Positions 46,740-55,873 of a DNA stretch of 64,000 nucleotides are shown here, in pieces; within the stretch, counting starts at the first letter, position 1, and each line of letters begins with the position of its first letter. Position numbers and translations under genes: made by a program. Below the pieces are notes generated by a model. It did no database searches. It had not been told where the DNA came from and worked only from the letters and a program-made list of their open reading frames with translations. This DNA comes from Antarcticirhabdus aurantiaca (GTDB lineage Bacteria > Pseudomonadota > Alphaproteobacteria > Rhizobiales > Rhizobiaceae): contig NZ_VTOM01000025.1 of NCBI RefSeq assembly GCF_009765365.1, positions 35,917-99,916 of the forward strand, given 5' to 3'.

Positions 46740-46979
46740 TTAGTCGATCAACCTCAGGCGAAGGCCGATGGCAACGGCGTGCTCGTCGGTCGTCGCGCAG
46801 AGTCGGCGGCGCAGCGCGGACATCGAATGGTCGACCGCGTCGCGCTCGAGTCCAAGGATGCACGCGGCCTCGTCATAGCTTTCGCCGTTCGCCAGCAGCT
46901 GTAGGATGGAACGGGAAACCGCGTCGAGAGGAGGGAGCGCGCTCGCTGCCGCCGATCCGTCGTGAATTGGAAACGCCAC
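46740..46979 (-). CDS. Single-domain LuxR-type HTH regulator (second copy)
   Basis: The 79-residue protein matches the layout of the neighbour: LDAVSRSILQLLANGESYDE, then AACILGLERDAVDHSMSALR and EHAVAIGLRLRLID. Both end in an HAV-x-IA/IG-L motif, which points to an old duplication. The start is GTG at 46979 with GGAG upstream. It is divergent from the OhrR-type gene. Confidence 0.68.
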   Translation of the reverse strand: MAFPIHDGSAAASALPPLDAVSRSILQLLANGESYDEAACILGLERDAVDHSMSALRRRLCATTDEHAVAIGLRLRLID

Positions 46980-47050
46980 TCCTGCACTCCAAACACTGTG
47001 CGCGAACGCGTTTGCCTCGGCAGAGACTGCTCACCGAAATTCGAGGCGCT

Positions 47051-47076
47051 TGATCCAAAGCTTCAATTATGGATCA
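47051..47076. promoter_or_regulatory. Inverted repeat upstream of the OhrR-type gene
   Basis: TGATCC (47051-47056) and GGATCA (47071-47076) flank an AT-rich centre (AAAGCTTCAATTAT). Position 20 bases before the regulator's ATG at 47096 makes an autoregulatory operator possible. Confidence 0.4.
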
Positions 47077-47095
47077 TTCAGGGGTGAACCAAAGC

Positions 47096-47569
47096 ATGGC
47101 GAGGGCTCCGGTGGCAAGCGACTCAGAAGCGACAGTGCGTCTCGACGACCAGCTGTGTTTCGCACTTTACGCAGCGACCAACGCCGTGACACGGGCCTAT
47201 CGGCCGTTTTTGAGCGAGTTGAACCTCACCTATCCTCAATATCTCGTCATGATGGTGCTTTGGCAGGAGGGGGAGGTCCCGACGCGCCGAATCGCCGAGC
47301 GTTTGAAGCTGGGGCCGAGCGCGGTGACGCCGATGGCCGACCAGTTGGAGCGCGCCGGACTGATCGCGCGCCGCCGGGACGAGAGCGACCGGCGCCTCAT
47401 CCTCGTTTCGGCGACGGAGAAGGGGCGGTCGCTGGAAGCGGCCGCGGTCGTCGGACGCGATGCCCTGCGCTGCCGCGCAGGCCTTTCGAAGGAGGAGCTG
47501 CAGGAGCTGCGCGCCTCGCTCCACGACCTCGCCGGCCGCATGGCGGAGGAGGAGCCGGCGCAAGCCTGA
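47096..47569 (+). CDS. ohrR: MarR/OhrR-type peroxide-sensing repressor
   Basis: OhrR represses organic-hydroperoxide resistance genes until its cysteine is oxidised. The 157-residue protein has the sensing motif LDDQLCFALYAATNAVTRAY with Cys21, the winged-helix DNA reader (TRRIAERLKLGPSAVTPMAD, then the RRRDESDRRLILVSATEKG wing) and a second cysteine in DALRCRAG, suggesting the two-cysteine class. No ohr gene is visible in the window. The ATG at 47096 follows GGGG; an ATG at 47069 would lie inside the inverted repeat. Confidence 0.85.
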   Translation: MARAPVASDSEATVRLDDQLCFALYAATNAVTRAYRPFLSELNLTYPQYLVMMVLWQEGEVPTRRIAERLKLGPSAVTPMADQLERAGLIARRRDESDRRLILVSATEKGRSLEAAAVVGRDALRCRAGLSKEELQELRASLHDLAGRMAEEEPAQA

Positions 47570-47649
47570 CGCGCGGATGGGCGAAAGGACCCGGCGGCGG
47601 CCTGGATCGAGCCGCGACAAGCGATCCGCAATGGGATAGAGCCTGGGGA

Positions 47650-47919
47650 ATGGACCCGAACGACGCCGATCTTCGCGCGAAGCTTTCCGAAGCTTGGCAG
47701 AAAGCCGCCCGCGACCTGATGGACGCCGGCGCTCCAGCCAAGAACGTCTTCGAAAGCTTGTTGGCGGTAGGGCTCGCCGGGCATGTCGAGCTCTACGGCA
47801 AGCGCGCCACCGCGCAGATCCTGCTCGGGCTGGTCGAGACCATCGACCGGGAGGCGGGAGAGGAAGCGGCCGCGATCCGCGAGGCCTCCGCCGAAGCTGC
47901 GCGCTCCACCCGCAACTGA
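47650..47919 (+). CDS. Hypothetical 89-residue helical protein
   Basis: The protein starts at ATG 47650 after GGGGA and is predicted mainly helical (LRAKLSEAWQKAARDLMDAG, then VFESLLAVGLAGHVELYGKR). No membrane segment or known motif is visible. It precedes the BrnA-like gene by 18 bases on the same strand and may be co-expressed. Confidence 0.55.
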   Translation: MDPNDADLRAKLSEAWQKAARDLMDAGAPAKNVFESLLAVGLAGHVELYGKRATAQILLGLVETIDREAGEEAAAIREASAEAARSTRN

Positions 47920-47937
47920 CAGGCAGAACGAGGACAC

Positions 47938-48168
47938 ATGGCCCGCCGACCCATCAATCCCTTCGACGCGGCCGAGGCCGTCTTCAAGCCGCGCGCCCCC
48001 GTTGCCGCGAAGCCCGCCGAAGCCAAGCCTGTCTCGGTTCCGGGCACGAAGGAAGAAGTGAAGCTGAAGATCGATCAGGACGTTCTTCATCACTTCCAGG
48101 AGGACGGCCCCGGCTGGCAGGACCGGATCAACGCCGCCCTTCGGCGTGCGGCCGGCCTGACGGACTGA
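47938..48168 (+). CDS. BrnA-like small protein without a partner toxin
   Basis: The 76-residue protein has a disordered N-terminal half (MARRPINPFDAAEAVFKPRA and a Pro/Ala/Lys stretch) and a C-terminal VKLKIDQDVLHHFQEDGPGW with QDRINAALRRAAGL. The second part matches the BrnA antitoxin fold (strand then two helices, a DNA-binding dimer). No BrnT toxin gene lies next to it, so an orphan regulator is more likely than an active toxin-antitoxin pair. GAACGAGGA precedes the ATG. Confidence 0.6.
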   Translation: MARRPINPFDAAEAVFKPRAPVAAKPAEAKPVSVPGTKEEVKLKIDQDVLHHFQEDGPGWQDRINAALRRAAGLTD

Positions 48169-48298
48169 GGTCGACGCCCATCGCGGCGATCCGGCCGGAC
48201 CATCTCTCCGGCGCGGCGCAAAACCGCCTCAAAGTAGGTATCTGCGCGCAGGCCGGGATCGGGGGCGCGCCCCGCACTGCGAAAGGTCCGAGCGAACC

Positions 48299-48679
48299 AT
48301 GCGTCTGCGTTTTCTTCTTCTTGCCGCGCTGGCGGCCCTCGGCGGCTGCCAGACGGACGGGAGCGATGCTGCCCCCGACACGTCGAGCCCGTCCTATGCG
48401 GTCGACAACCTCCGGCGCGGCATGCCCTATTCGGAGGCGCGCGCCGTGCTCGCATTCGGCGGCTGGGAGGGGCAGCCCTATCCGGCGGCGACTGCCGCGC
48501 AGCGCTGCGTCGGGCGCGACGAATGCGCGATCTATCCGGAAACCGAACTGTGCTCGGGGCCGGGGCTCGGCACATGCCGCTTCAACTTCGTGAACGGGGA
48601 CGGCGAGCGGCTCGTCGTGACCGCGGCCGGCGCCTCGCCCGGCCAGATGCGCCTCAACGGATGGGGTTACGTCCGCTGA
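48299..48679 (+). CDS. Hypothetical lipoprotein with several cysteines
   Basis: The 126-residue protein has a lipoprotein signal with lipobox LGGC (Cys17, LAALAALGGC-QTDGS). The mature part contains NLRRGMPYSEARAVLAFGGW and cysteines in QRCVGRDECAIYP and ETELCSGPGLGTCRFNF, ending in a beta-rich segment. Four mature cysteines suggest disulfides in the envelope. The family is not recognised. Confidence 0.65.
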   Translation: MRLRFLLLAALAALGGCQTDGSDAAPDTSSPSYAVDNLRRGMPYSEARAVLAFGGWEGQPYPAATAAQRCVGRDECAIYPETELCSGPGLGTCRFNFVNGDGERLVVTAAGASPGQMRLNGWGYVR

Positions 48680-48703
48680 GGAGCGGCCCTCGGCCGCTGC
48701 GCC

Positions 48704-49123
48704 TCAAAGAGCGCTGTCGAGGTTGAGAAAGATCGAGCGCAGCTCCGGCTCGTCGACCCGTTCCGCAGCCGCGGCCGGGTCGAACCACTCGCGGCGGCGC
48801 TCGTCGCTCTCCGGCCAGCGGTCGACGAGCTTCTCGACGAAGAGCGGATAAACCGTGACCTCGCACGGCTTGGTCTCCGTCTTGGTGCGCTTGCCGTAGG
48901 AATAGGTGCCCAGGGCCGCTTTGGACGGCTTGCCGAGCGCGCCGGCCTCCTCATAGGCTTCGATGGCGGCGGCCTTCTGGGGCGCGCGCCCGCGCATCGG
49001 CCATCCCTTGGGGATCACCCACCGACCGGTCTCGCGCGACGTGATCAACAAGACCTCGAGTTCGCCCGTTTCGGTTCGCCGGTACGGCACGGCACCGAAC
49101 TGCTTGTAGGTCTTGCTGCCCAT
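48704..49123 (-). CDS. Nudix hydrolase (DIPP-like)
   Basis: The 139-residue protein is a one-domain Nudix enzyme of the type that acts on diphosphoinositol polyphosphates or diadenosine polyphosphates. The Nudix box is visible as PKGWPMRGRAPQKAAAIEAY followed by EEAGALG, with the two metal-binding glutamates in EAYEE; the usual Arg before this is Ile. The substrate cannot be told from the sequence. GGAGGAGA lies upstream of the ATG. Confidence 0.83.
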   Translation of the reverse strand: MGSKTYKQFGAVPYRRTETGELEVLLITSRETGRWVIPKGWPMRGRAPQKAAAIEAYEEAGALGKPSKAALGTYSYGKRTKTETKPCEVTVYPLFVEKLVDRWPESDERRREWFDPAAAAERVDEPELRSIFLNLDSAL

Positions 49124-49384
49124 GTCGAAGCGAATCTCCTCCCCGGTGCTAAGCGGTTCCTCGGAAAACGAATAAAGGGCTTCCCTGACCCTGGCATGTC
49201 GCAGAGCGGCATCGGCCCGCGCAAACAGAAGAGCCGGGATCGTCGAGGGGAAGCTGACGGGTGCCGACGGAACACGATCGCCCGCAGCACTCTAGATATG
49301 GCCGACTTACGAACGGCCTTCAAGCCGCGCCGTCGGCGCGTCGGCTTCGAAGTCGTTGGCTGGAGGCTTCCTGTCCGCCGCGGC

Positions 49385-50764
49385 TCAGGAGACGAGGCTG
49401 GAGGGGCGGTCGGCCACCTCGACGTGGAAGCGGACCGTGCCCTTCATCGAGCGCTTGCCGACGTAAAGAGCCTGATCGGCGTTGCGCAGGGTCTCGAGAA
49501 CATCCGCTCCGGCCGAGGTGGCGAGAGCGACGCCGACCGTTGCGCCGATCTGCACCTCGACGCCTCCGAGGTCCATGGGCGCGGACAGAACCTCGATCAT
49601 CTTCAGGCCCGCGGATCGGACCTCCGCCAGGTTCGGGCGTCCCGGAACGATCACCGCGAACTCGTCGCCACCCAGCCGGTAGGCCCGCCCGCCGGGCGGC
49701 ACGGCGGCTTCGAGACGACGCCCCGCGATCCGCAGAACGTCGTCGCCCATGCCGTGGCCGTGGGTATCGTTGATCAGCTTGAAGCCGTCGAGGTCGACGT
49801 AGAGCAGGGCGTAGCCCAGGCGGATGGCCGGCCAGGTCTTTGCCGATTCGAGCTGATCGAGAAGGGCGGAGCGGTTGCGAAGGCCGGTGAGACCGTCGTG
49901 CGAGGCGCGCCGCTCGCTGATTTCGAGCTTGTGCGCCGATCGCTCGGCCTGGCGCAGCACCATGATCGAGAACACCGCGAAGGCGACGAGCACGGCGAGG
50001 ACGAGGGGCAGGATGTCGCGCAGCATCTTGCCGCCGGGATCGTCGCCGATCCAGGCAAGATGGGCCGAGGCCTTGCCGTCCAAGGTCCGCATCTCGATCG
50101 AGGCCTGGCCGGCCTGCTCGGCCGTCGAGGCGATCCGCAGGCCGGGCAGGCGGTAGATCTCGGAGAAGTGGGCGATCTGCGCGTCGTCCAGTCGATCGGC
50201 GAGAAGCAGAACGTGCCGGGACGCCGGATCGCCGTCGTCCGGTCGTGTGAAGGGGCGCAGCGGCGCGACGGAAACGAGGACCGGCGCCCCGTCGGCGACA
50301 AGGAGCCCGGAGCGCACCGAGTCCGGACCGGCCTTTGCACGATCCGCAAGAAGCTGTTCGAGCCCGCCCTTCAAGATCTGGGTCGGTTCCAGATCGGACG
50401 GCACGCCGTCCACCATGCGATAGGTCGACCGACCGTTCGGCGCGACGACGAAGCTCATGTCGACGCCATAGGACTGGCGCAGGCCGGGACCGATGTTGGC
50501 GGCGGCCCAGTTCGCATTCGGTCGCACGAAGAGATTGTCGTAGGCCTCGTCCCAGTAGGAATAATCCTGAGCGAGCTTCTCCAGCTCGGCGAGGCGGATG
50601 CGAAGCATGCCGTCGGCCAGCGCGCGCTGGTTGGCGACGGCGTCGTCGGTCTGCCGATGCGCCAGCACGAGCAGGAACAGCATCACCCCGACGATCAGGC
50701 CGGCCACCAACAAGGCGATGGGCAGGACGACGTGCAGACGGAACCGATGTTGGATGACGCTCAT
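49385..50764 (-). CDS. Membrane diguanylate cyclase with CHASE4 sensor
   Basis: The 459-residue protein has a first transmembrane helix (about 12-34), a periplasmic CHASE4-type sensor marked by QDYSYWDEAYDNLFVR, a second helix (about 247-266, LPLVLAVLVAFAVFSIMVL), and a GGDEF domain with DGLTGLRNRSALLDQLES, VDLDGFKLINDTHGHGMGDD and the intact GGDEF at residues 365-369. No RxxD inhibitory site is found upstream of GGDEF (the position reads PPGG), predicting no product inhibition at that site. It stands alone between the Nudix gene and a lipoprotein gene. Confidence 0.92.
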   Translation of the reverse strand: MSVIQHRFRLHVVLPIALLVAGLIVGVMLFLLVLAHRQTDDAVANQRALADGMLRIRLAELEKLAQDYSYWDEAYDNLFVRPNANWAAANIGPGLRQSYGVDMSFVVAPNGRSTYRMVDGVPSDLEPTQILKGGLEQLLADRAKAGPDSVRSGLLVADGAPVLVSVAPLRPFTRPDDGDPASRHVLLLADRLDDAQIAHFSEIYRLPGLRIASTAEQAGQASIEMRTLDGKASAHLAWIGDDPGGKMLRDILPLVLAVLVAFAVFSIMVLRQAERSAHKLEISERRASHDGLTGLRNRSALLDQLESAKTWPAIRLGYALLYVDLDGFKLINDTHGHGMGDDVLRIAGRRLEAAVPPGGRAYRLGGDEFAVIVPGRPNLAEVRSAGLKMIEVLSAPMDLGGVEVQIGATVGVALATSAGADVLETLRNADQALYVGKRSMKGTVRFHVEVADRPSSLVS

Positions 50765-50969
50765 GGTGGACGATCTTACCGCCGAGTCTGCAACGCGGAC
50801 TTATCCGTTGGGGCAGGTCCTAACACTTCCGCGAGAGAAGCGGAGTACCGTGCCTGGATACCCCGAACGACGGCTCGCCGAGAAGGATAAAATTCCGGGA
50901 TCGTGGCGGAAGGCCTGATCCGACGATAGGCGCGAAACCGACGGCACCGTTGTGCGTTGCGCGACGACC

Positions 50970-51233
50970 ATGATGCGTCCGATGTTCCTCGCCGTTTTCG
51001 CGACCGCCACGCTGTCGGCCTGCTCCGCGCAGCGCCCGCCCGAAGGCTTCGACTTCCGCGCGCGCCCGCCGGCCGTGCGAGAGGGTGACACCTGCCAGCG
51101 CTACGCCTTTGAAACCGGGCGCCGACGCTACGAGCTGCTGCAACAGATCCAGGGCGACGCCTTCGCGGCCCTGCTCGCCAACCGCGCGGCGGAGCGGGCC
51201 TTTGCTCGCTGCCGGGCCGGGCGAGCCGGCTGA
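50970..51233 (+). CDS. Small hypothetical lipoprotein
   Basis: The 87-residue protein has a lipoprotein signal with lipobox LSAC (MMRPMFLAVFATATLSAC). The mature part is short and helical (CQRYAFETGRRRYELLQQIQ, then LANRAAERAFARCRA), with two further cysteines. A start at GTG 50952 is possible, but the ATG pair at 50970/50973 fits the signal better. Convergent with the DUF6492 gene, stops 4 bases apart. The family is not recognised. Confidence 0.6.
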   Translation: MMRPMFLAVFATATLSACSAQRPPEGFDFRARPPAVREGDTCQRYAFETGRRRYELLQQIQGDAFAALLANRAAERAFARCRAGRAG

Positions 51234-51237
51234 GGCG

Positions 51238-52104
51238 TCACGCCAGACCGGCGGCCTCGCGGATCAGGCCGAGATCCGCGTTGATGAAGGACTGGATGCC
51301 GACGGCCGGCTGGCGAGCCGTCGCCTGGGCGAAGAAGGAGGCGAGACCTCTGCGGGCCAGCGCGTCCTCGGACCAGCAGCTGTTGCAGATCGACGTTTCG
51401 GTCGGAGCGTGGCGATCCGGTCGGTTCTCCACCTCGTCCACGAAGCGACCGTAGATCAGATATTCGGAAAAGCGGCGGTCCGAGGCGAGGGCCGCGGCCC
51501 AGGAGCGCGACGCGACGGTCTCGATCCGGGCGAGCATGTCGCGCGCCGTGTCGGTGCGCCAGCCGACGGCCTGGGCTACGTAGTCGACCCGCGAGACCGG
51601 AGCCGAGCCGATGCCGAGCAGACCCGCCGCACGCGCCGACCAGCCGAGATGCTCGGCCTTGTCCGGCGCGATGCCGTTCTCCTGGCGATAGAAGGTGAAG
51701 CGGCCGTTGCTCCAGAGGACGGCGAGGTCGGTTTCCCGCACGAAGACCGTGTCCGAGTCGCAGAACAGGACACCGTCGTCGGAGAGCATCGCGGCCATCG
51801 CGATCTTGCGCATCTGCTGGACGTGCCAGCCGCGCAGGGGCGGGCCCTTGACCGAGAGCCAGATGCGCCTGCGCCCCAAGCTCAAGGGATCGGGCACCGC
51901 CACGAGCCAGGAGGGGAGAACGGAGCGCTCGTCGACGATCTGCCGCCGCGGACCGGCGAGCGGCGCGAAGCGCGAGAGGTCCTTCTTTTCCACGACGACG
52001 TAGTGCGTGGAGAAGCCGACGACGCGCCGGTCGATGCTCTCGCAGAGCAAGCGGCATCGATCGAAGTCGCCGCTGTAGCTCGGCGTCACGATGGCGGTCT
52101 GCAT
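51238..52104 (-). CDS. DUF6492 glycosyltransferase-like protein
   Basis: The 288-residue protein starts TAIVTPSYSGDFDRCRLLCE, the first strand of a GT-A fold, and contains GVLFCDSDTVFVRETD, whose DSD is a typical metal/nucleotide-sugar motif, and later RFSEYLIYGRFVDEVE. This pattern matches DUF6492 proteins, which occur near surface polysaccharide genes. The sugar donor and acceptor are unknown, and no other polysaccharide gene is in the window. The ATG at 52104 is chosen over one 11 codons upstream because it directly starts the fold. Confidence 0.72.
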   Translation of the reverse strand: MQTAIVTPSYSGDFDRCRLLCESIDRRVVGFSTHYVVVEKKDLSRFAPLAGPRRQIVDERSVLPSWLVAVPDPLSLGRRRIWLSVKGPPLRGWHVQQMRKIAMAAMLSDDGVLFCDSDTVFVRETDLAVLWSNGRFTFYRQENGIAPDKAEHLGWSARAAGLLGIGSAPVSRVDYVAQAVGWRTDTARDMLARIETVASRSWAAALASDRRFSEYLIYGRFVDEVENRPDRHAPTETSICNSCWSEDALARRGLASFFAQATARQPAVGIQSFINADLGLIREAAGLA

Positions 52105-52212
52105 GGGCACTCCGGCGTTCAACTCGTTCGGCGCCAAACTAACCCAGGCGGGCGAGATGTTCCCGAAAAGGTTGCCGGAACGTTAAAGCCGTCGATGTAT
52201 TGTAAAGTTGAA

Positions 52213-53364
52213 CTAAAGCTCGATGGCTTCCACTCGGTTGTTGCGGAAGACGAGGGCGGACTGTCCGGCCAGGAGCGCCAGCGCGCGCTCTCCGAAGATC
52301 TCGCGCCGCCAGCCGGACAGGAGCTGCACCTCGGCATTCTCGCCCTTCCAGGCAAGCTGCTCCAGGTCGTCCGCCGAGCCGATCAGCCGGGCGGCAACGC
52401 CCTTCTCCTCCGCGACGATCTTGAGAAGGACGCGCAGGAACTCGACCGCCGCCGCCGTGCCCTCCGGCAGCTGCGGCGATCGCGGCACGGGCGGCAGGTC
52501 GGCGCGCGGGACGACGTTGGCCCGGGCGACCGCCGCGAGGATTTCGCGCCCCGTCGCCGAGCGCTCGAAGCCCTTCGGGATCGTGCGGAGGCGACCGAGC
52601 GCCTGCTCGTCCTTCGGCGCCTGCTGGGCGATCTCGTAGAGCGCGTCGTCCTTCAGGATGCGGCCGCGCGGCAGGTCGCGCTCGCGCGCCTCGCGCTCGC
52701 GCCACGCGGCGATCTCCTTGAGGATCTGCAGCTCGATGGGCTTGCGGACCCTCAGCTTCAGCCGCTTCCAGGCGTCGTCGGGATGGAGATCGTAGGTCGC
52801 GGGGTCGGACAGGACGGCCATCTCATCGGCCAGCCAGTCCTGCCGCCCTTCGCGTTCGATCTGCTTCGTCAGCGCACGGTAGACGTCGCGCAGATAGGTC
52901 ACGTCGGCGAGGGCGTATTCCAGCTGTTCGGGCGACAGCGGGCGTCGGCGCCAGTCGGTGAAGCGGCTGGTCTTGTCGATGCGCCCGGCTGTGGTCCGCG
53001 CGACGAGCTGGTCGTAGGCGATCGACTCGCCGAAGCCGCACACCATGGCGGCGACCTGCGTGTCGAAGAGCGGCGCCGGGATGAGGCCGCCGAGCTTGTA
53101 GACGATCTCGATGTCCTGGCGCGCGGCGTGGAAGACCTTCATCACGGCGGGATCGGCCATGAGGTCGAAGAAGGGCTTCAGCGAGATGCCGGGAGCGAGC
53201 GGATCGACGAGCACGGCGAGGTCGTCCGAGGCGACCTGGACGAGGCAGAGCTCCGGCCAGAAGGTCGTCTCGCGGATGAATTCGGTGTCGACCGTGACGA
53301 AGGGCGCCCGGGCGAAGGTTTGGCAGGCGGAGGCGAGCGCGTCCGTGGTCGTGACGAGGTTCAT
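52213..53364 (-). CDS. rnd: Ribonuclease D
   Basis: RNase D trims the 3' ends of tRNA precursors and other stable RNAs. The 383-residue protein has a DEDDy exonuclease domain: VTVDTEFIRETTFWPELCLV (Exo I), the MKVFHAARQDIEIVYKLGG segment (Exo II) and SPEQLEYALADVTYLRDVY (Exo III), followed by HRDC-type helices. Length is normal. The ATG at 53364 is 193 bases from the divergent aspS start. Confidence 0.94.
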   Translation of the reverse strand: MNLVTTTDALASACQTFARAPFVTVDTEFIRETTFWPELCLVQVASDDLAVLVDPLAPGISLKPFFDLMADPAVMKVFHAARQDIEIVYKLGGLIPAPLFDTQVAAMVCGFGESIAYDQLVARTTAGRIDKTSRFTDWRRRPLSPEQLEYALADVTYLRDVYRALTKQIEREGRQDWLADEMAVLSDPATYDLHPDDAWKRLKLRVRKPIELQILKEIAAWREREARERDLPRGRILKDDALYEIAQQAPKDEQALGRLRTIPKGFERSATGREILAAVARANVVPRADLPPVPRSPQLPEGTAAAVEFLRVLLKIVAEEKGVAARLIGSADDLEQLAWKGENAEVQLLSGWRREIFGERALALLAGQSALVFRNNRVEAIEL

Positions 53365-53557
53365 GGCGGTTCAGTGTAGGGCCGGCATCGTTTGGCGCAA
53401 TGTGCGACATCTCGCATTTCCGCAGCGGGACGCCGCCGCCGCGCGAACTTGACACGGCCGACACCCCATGCGCTTGTCGCGCCGCCTCGCCGGGGCCCTC
53501 GCGGGCGCCCGCGCACGCCCCGCACCAAGCCAACGACGACTCGGAAAGTTTCTGCCC

Positions 53558-55348
53558 ATGCACCGCTATCGCAGCCACACCTGCGCGGCCCTCCGGAAGG
53601 AGGACGTCGGCGCGAACGTCCGCCTCTCGGGCTGGGTCCATCGCGTGCGCGACCATGGCGGCCTGCTCTTCATCGACCTGCGCGACCATTACGGCATCAC
53701 CCAGATCGTGGTGGACCCGGATTCGCCGGCCTTCGCGACCGCCGAGGCCGTGCGCGGCGAGTGGGTGATCCGCGTCGACGGCGAGGTGAAGGCGCGCGCG
53801 CCCGAGACCGTCAACGCCAAGCTGCCGACCGGCGAGATCGAGCTCTTCGCGCGCGAGATCGAGGTGCTGTCGAAGGCCAAGGAATTGCCGCTGCCGGTCT
53901 TCGGCGAGCCGGACTATCCCGAGGACGTGCGGCTCAAGTACCGCTTCCTGGACCTTCGCCGCGACACGCTGCACCGCAACATCGTCAAGCGTACCCAGAT
54001 CATCGCGGCCATGCGCCGGCGCATGGGCGAGTCGGGCTTCACCGAGTTTTCCACCCCGATCCTGACGGCGTCGTCGCCCGAGGGCGCCCGCGACTTCCTC
54101 GTGCCGAGCCGCCTCCACCAGGGCAAGTTCTACGCGCTGCCGCAGGCGCCGCAGCAGTACAAGCAGCTGATCATGATGAGCGGCTTCGACCGCTACTTCC
54201 AGATCGCGCCCTGCTTCCGCGACGAGGATCCGCGCGCCGACCGCCTGCCCGGCGAGTTCTACCAGCTCGACCTGGAGATGAGCTTCGTCGAGCAGGAGGA
54301 CGTGTTCCAGACGATGGAGCCGGTAATCCGCGGCATCTTCGAGGAGTTCGCCGACGGCAAGCCGGTCTCGCAGAGCTTCCGCCGCATTCCCTATGCCGAG
54401 GCGATCCGCAAGTACGGCTCCGACAAGCCGGACCTGCGCAACCCGATCGAGATGCAGGCCGTGACCGAGCACTTCGCGGGCTCGGGCTTCAAGGTCTTCG
54501 CCAACATGATCGCCAACGACCCGAGCGTCGAGGTCTGGGCGATCCCGGCCAAGACGGGCGGCTCGCGCGCCTTCTGCGACCGGATGAATTCCTGGGCGCA
54601 GGGTGAGGGCCAGCCGGGCCTCGGCTACATCTTCTGGCGCGAGGAGGGCGGCAAGATCGAAGGTGCCGGCCCGCTCGCCAAGAACATCGGCGAGGAGCGC
54701 ACCGAGGCCGTGCGCACGCAGCTCGGCCTTGCCGCCGGCGACGCCTGCTTCTTCGTGGCGGGCAAGCCGGAGAAGTTCGCGGCCTTCGCGGGCGCCGCGC
54801 GCACCCGCGTCGGCGAGGAGCTGAACCTCGTCGATCGCGAGCGCTTCGAACTGGCCTGGATCATCGACTTCCCGTTCTACGAATGGGACGAGGACAACAA
54901 GAAGGTCGACTTCGCCCACAACCCCTTCTCCATGCCGCAGGGCGGGATGGAGTCGCTGGAGGGGAAGGAGCCCCTGACGATCAAGGCGTTCCAGTACGAC
55001 ATCGTCTGCAACGGCTTCGAGATCGCGTCCGGCGGCATCCGCAACCAGCTGCCGGAAGTCATGGTCAAGGCCTTCGAGATCGCGGGCTACGCAGCGAGCG
55101 ACGTCGAGGAGCGCTTCGGCGGGCTCTACCGCGCCTTCCAGTACGGCGCGCCGCCGCATGGCGGCATGGCGGCGGGCATCGACCGCATCGTGATGCTCCT
55201 GTGCGGGGTGAAGAACCTGCGCGAGATCACGATGTTCCCGATGAACCAGCAGGCCGCCGACCTCCTGATGAACGCGCCGTCGGAGGCGACGCCCGCGCAG
55301 CTGAAGGACCTCGGCATCCGCGTCGCGCCGCAGGCGCCCAAGGCCTGA
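53558..55348 (+). CDS. aspS: Aspartate--tRNA ligase
   Basis: AspRS charges tRNA-Asp; alphaproteobacterial forms are often non-discriminating and also charge tRNA-Asn. The 596-residue protein has the N-terminal OB-fold ([20 protein letters not shown]), class II motif 1-3 ([20 protein letters not shown] as motif 2, and [20 protein letters not shown] as motif 3) and the bacterial GAD insertion. The ATG at 53558 follows GGAAAG; an in-frame extension from 53468 has shadow composition. TTGACA near 53449 may be the -35 box. Confidence 0.96.
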   Translation: MHRYRSHTCAALRKEDVGANVRLSGWVHRVRDHGGLLFIDLRDHYGITQIVVDPDSPAFATAEAVRGEWVIRVDGEVKARAPETVNAKLPTGEIELFAREIEVLSKAKELPLPVFGEPDYPEDVRLKYRFLDLRRDTLHRNIVKRTQIIAAMRRRMGESGFTEFSTPILTASSPEGARDFLVPSRLHQGKFYALPQAPQQYKQLIMMSGFDRYFQIAPCFRDEDPRADRLPGEFYQLDLEMSFVEQEDVFQTMEPVIRGIFEEFADGKPVSQSFRRIPYAEAIRKYGSDKPDLRNPIEMQAVTEHFAGSGFKVFANMIANDPSVEVWAIPAKTGGSRAFCDRMNSWAQGEGQPGLGYIFWREEGGKIEGAGPLAKNIGEERTEAVRTQLGLAAGDACFFVAGKPEKFAAFAGAARTRVGEELNLVDRERFELAWIIDFPFYEWDEDNKKVDFAHNPFSMPQGGMESLEGKEPLTIKAFQYDIVCNGFEIASGGIRNQLPEVMVKAFEIAGYAASDVEERFGGLYRAFQYGAPPHGGMAAGIDRIVMLLCGVKNLREITMFPMNQQAADLLMNAPSEATPAQLKDLGIRVAPQAPKA

Positions 55349-55351
55349 CCA

Positions 55352-55873
55352 TCAGGGGGCGGCGAAGGCGAACTCGCCCGCCGCGTCCCACGGGCCGCCG
55401 AGATAGCGCCAGAGGAGAAGACCGGTGCCTTGCGCCTCGAAGGGCGTGAAGCCGGCCTGAAGCTCGGCGAAGAGGGTCTTCGCCTCCTTCGCCGGCGCCT
55501 TGTTCTGGATCGTGACGTGCGGGTTGAAGCCGGCCGCGTCCTGCCGTCCGAGCATCGGTGCGAAGCGGTCCGCGAGCTCGCGGCGCAGTGTCGCGAGCGG
55601 GGCCGAGTCGACGACGAAGGCCGAGCCGTAGCCGAGGAAGCGCAGCTTGCGCACCGCCAGGGGCAGGGTTGCCGTCCGCCCGGTGATCTCGGCGAGCGTC
55701 CGGACGATCTCCGGCTCGGCATGGCCGGGCAGGGCGTGGAACAGCGTCAGGTGCGCGGGGATGTGGTTGCGCTCCGGCGGGAAGTGCCGGCGGCGCATCG
55801 CGTCGAAGCGCCCGAAGCTCGCCTCGTCGAAGCGCAGCGTGAGGATCAGCGGGTGCTCGGCGGGCAGCGTCAC
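55352..55873 (-). CDS. 2H phosphoesterase (2'-5' RNA ligase/ThpR-like)
   Basis: The 173-residue protein has the two tandem HxT motifs of the 2H superfamily, HIPAHLTLFHAL and NPHVTIQNKAPAKEAK. Such enzymes hydrolyse cyclic phosphates on RNA ends; the exact target here is unknown. The start is GTG at 55873, overlapping the stop of the upstream diguanylate cyclase gene (GTGA), so translation is probably coupled. The 3' end is 3 bases from the convergent aspS stop. Confidence 0.85.
   Translation of the reverse strand: MTLPAEHPLILTLRFDEASFGRFDAMRRRHFPPERNHIPAHLTLFHALPGHAEPEIVRTLAEITGRTATLPLAVRKLRFLGYGSAFVVDSAPLATLRRELADRFAPMLGRQDAAGFNPHVTIQNKAPAKEAKTLFAELQAGFTPFEAQGTGLLLWRYLGGPWDAAGEFAFAAP

Noticed and set aside
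49196..50890. 564-codon plus-strand frame opposite the CHASE4 diguanylate cyclase
   Set aside because: Shadow of the GGDEF gene, whose motifs are intact on the minus strand.
53440..53557. Long N-terminal extension of AspRS from 53468
   Set aside because: The extension is Arg/Ala-rich, without conservation features, and the ATG at 53558 begins at the expected family start.
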